From NCBI GenBank assembly GCA_964591245.1, contig CAZPZZ010000172.1, positions 1-7,764 of the forward strand: a DNA stretch of 7,764 nucleotides. Direction: 5' to 3'. Position numbers and translations under genes: made by a program. Under the pieces are notes generated by a model. The model was not told where the DNA came from and searched no databases. It saw only the letters and a list, made by a program, of their open reading frames with translations. This document shows, in pieces, positions 7,486 through 7,764 of this stretch (the stretch's first letter is position 1; the number at the start of each line of letters is the position of its first letter). This stretch comes from CAZPZZ01 sp964591245 (GTDB lineage Bacteria > Acidobacteriota > Vicinamibacteria > Vicinamibacterales > UBA8438).

Positions 7486-7764
7486 ATGTCGTTAAACAGT
7501 ACTAACAACGCTGCCATTGCCCTGTCCATATTGCTTCTTTTGCCCGCCATTGGCTCCGCCCAAGATGCCGGTACCATTCAGGGCGCCGTCTCCTTCAACC
7601 AGAACGATCAACCGGTCGAGGGAGCAGTGGTGCTCCTGGTCGGAACCACGTACGTCGTCCTGACCGACGCAAACGGGAACTACGAGCTCACCAACGTGCC
7701 AACCGGCACCTTCGACGTGATCGCCCAACGCGAACACCTCAGTGCCGCGCGCCAATCCGTAACC
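7486..7764 (+). CDS. Exported protein with carboxypeptidase-regulatory-like domain, probable TonB-dependent receptor N-terminus (3' end outside window)
   Basis: Seen: 93 codons from ATG 7486 to the window edge with no stop. GAGAG at 7475-7479 lies six bases upstream and supports this start. Residues 1-21 are a signal peptide with core AIALSILLLLPAIG and probable cleavage after GSA (18-20). The rest matches the beta-sandwich repeat of carboxypeptidase-regulatory-like (transthyretin-like) domains: GTIQGAV, then P-V-EGA-VVLL, TDANGNYELTNVPTGTFDV (about 68-86). In Acidobacteriota and Bacteroidota this domain commonly opens large TonB-dependent or OmpA-like outer-membrane proteins, which bring bulky or scarce nutrients across the outer membrane; but it also occurs in other surface proteins, and the barrel or TonB plug is not in view. 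The preceding gene for a CxxC protein may belong to the same transcript. Domain call firm, receptor call inferred from family habit. Confidence 0.8.
   Translation, partial: MSLNSTNNAAIALSILLLLPAIGSAQDAGTIQGAVSFNQNDQPVEGAVVLLVGTTYVVLTDANGNYELTNVPTGTFDVIAQREHLSAARQSVT

Noticed and set aside
7492..7755. Minus-strand 87-codon frame
   Set aside because: Antisense to the gene with a signal peptide and carboxypeptidase-regulatory-like domain, which is clearly the coding strand.

Overview
The window looks like chromosomal DNA from a GC-rich (by eye roughly 60% G+C) Gram-negative, diderm bacterium. Two large predicted outer-membrane proteins of the CBM9-like/DUF5916 type, together with a secreted protein carrying a carboxypeptidase-regulatory-like domain of the kind that heads TonB-dependent or OmpA-like surface proteins, suggest Acidobacteriota (possibly Vicinamibacteria-like) or a neighbouring phylum such as Gemmatimonadota. 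That assignment is an inference from protein families. There is no rRNA, tRNA, CRISPR array, transposase, integrase or recognisable defence gene.

Layout. Three large genes lie on the minus strand and are read from right to left. The first is a major facilitator superfamily (MFS) transporter (6901 to 5681). The second is a complete 936-residue DUF5916 protein (5414 to 2604). The third is a DUF5916 paralogue that starts at a GTG at 2320 and leaves the window at base 1 without a stop (773 codons visible). The gaps between them (266 and 283 bases) are long enough for each gene to have its own promoter. Two genes lie on the plus strand and diverge from the transporter. One encodes a 101-residue secreted or membrane-anchored cysteine-containing protein (7057 to 7362). 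The other is the start of a gene for an exported protein with a carboxypeptidase-regulatory-like domain (7486 to beyond 7764).

Both DUF5916 proteins share the same four-part plan: signal peptide, a TolB-like N-terminal domain of the type better known from adenylate cyclases and kinases, a CBM9-like beta-sandwich, and a DUF5916 beta-barrel region ending (in the complete copy) in an aromatic residue, as outer-membrane proteins do. They clearly arose by duplication of an already fused gene. The complete copy has a glycine-rich insert encoded partly by a run of nine G, a possible slippage site.

How the genes may work together is inference: the products would sit in the outer membrane and periplasm (two DUF5916 proteins, the small Cys protein, the regulatory-domain protein) and in the inner membrane (MFS carrier), which would suit uptake or export of a small molecule or metal. 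The sequence does not identify the substrate. The most unusual points are the fusion of the TolB-like domain to a DUF5916 barrel in tandem, and a strong sigma70-type promoter placed so close to the small gene that its mRNA may be leaderless. The long open frames on the plus strand opposite the two DUF5916 genes are antisense shadows.
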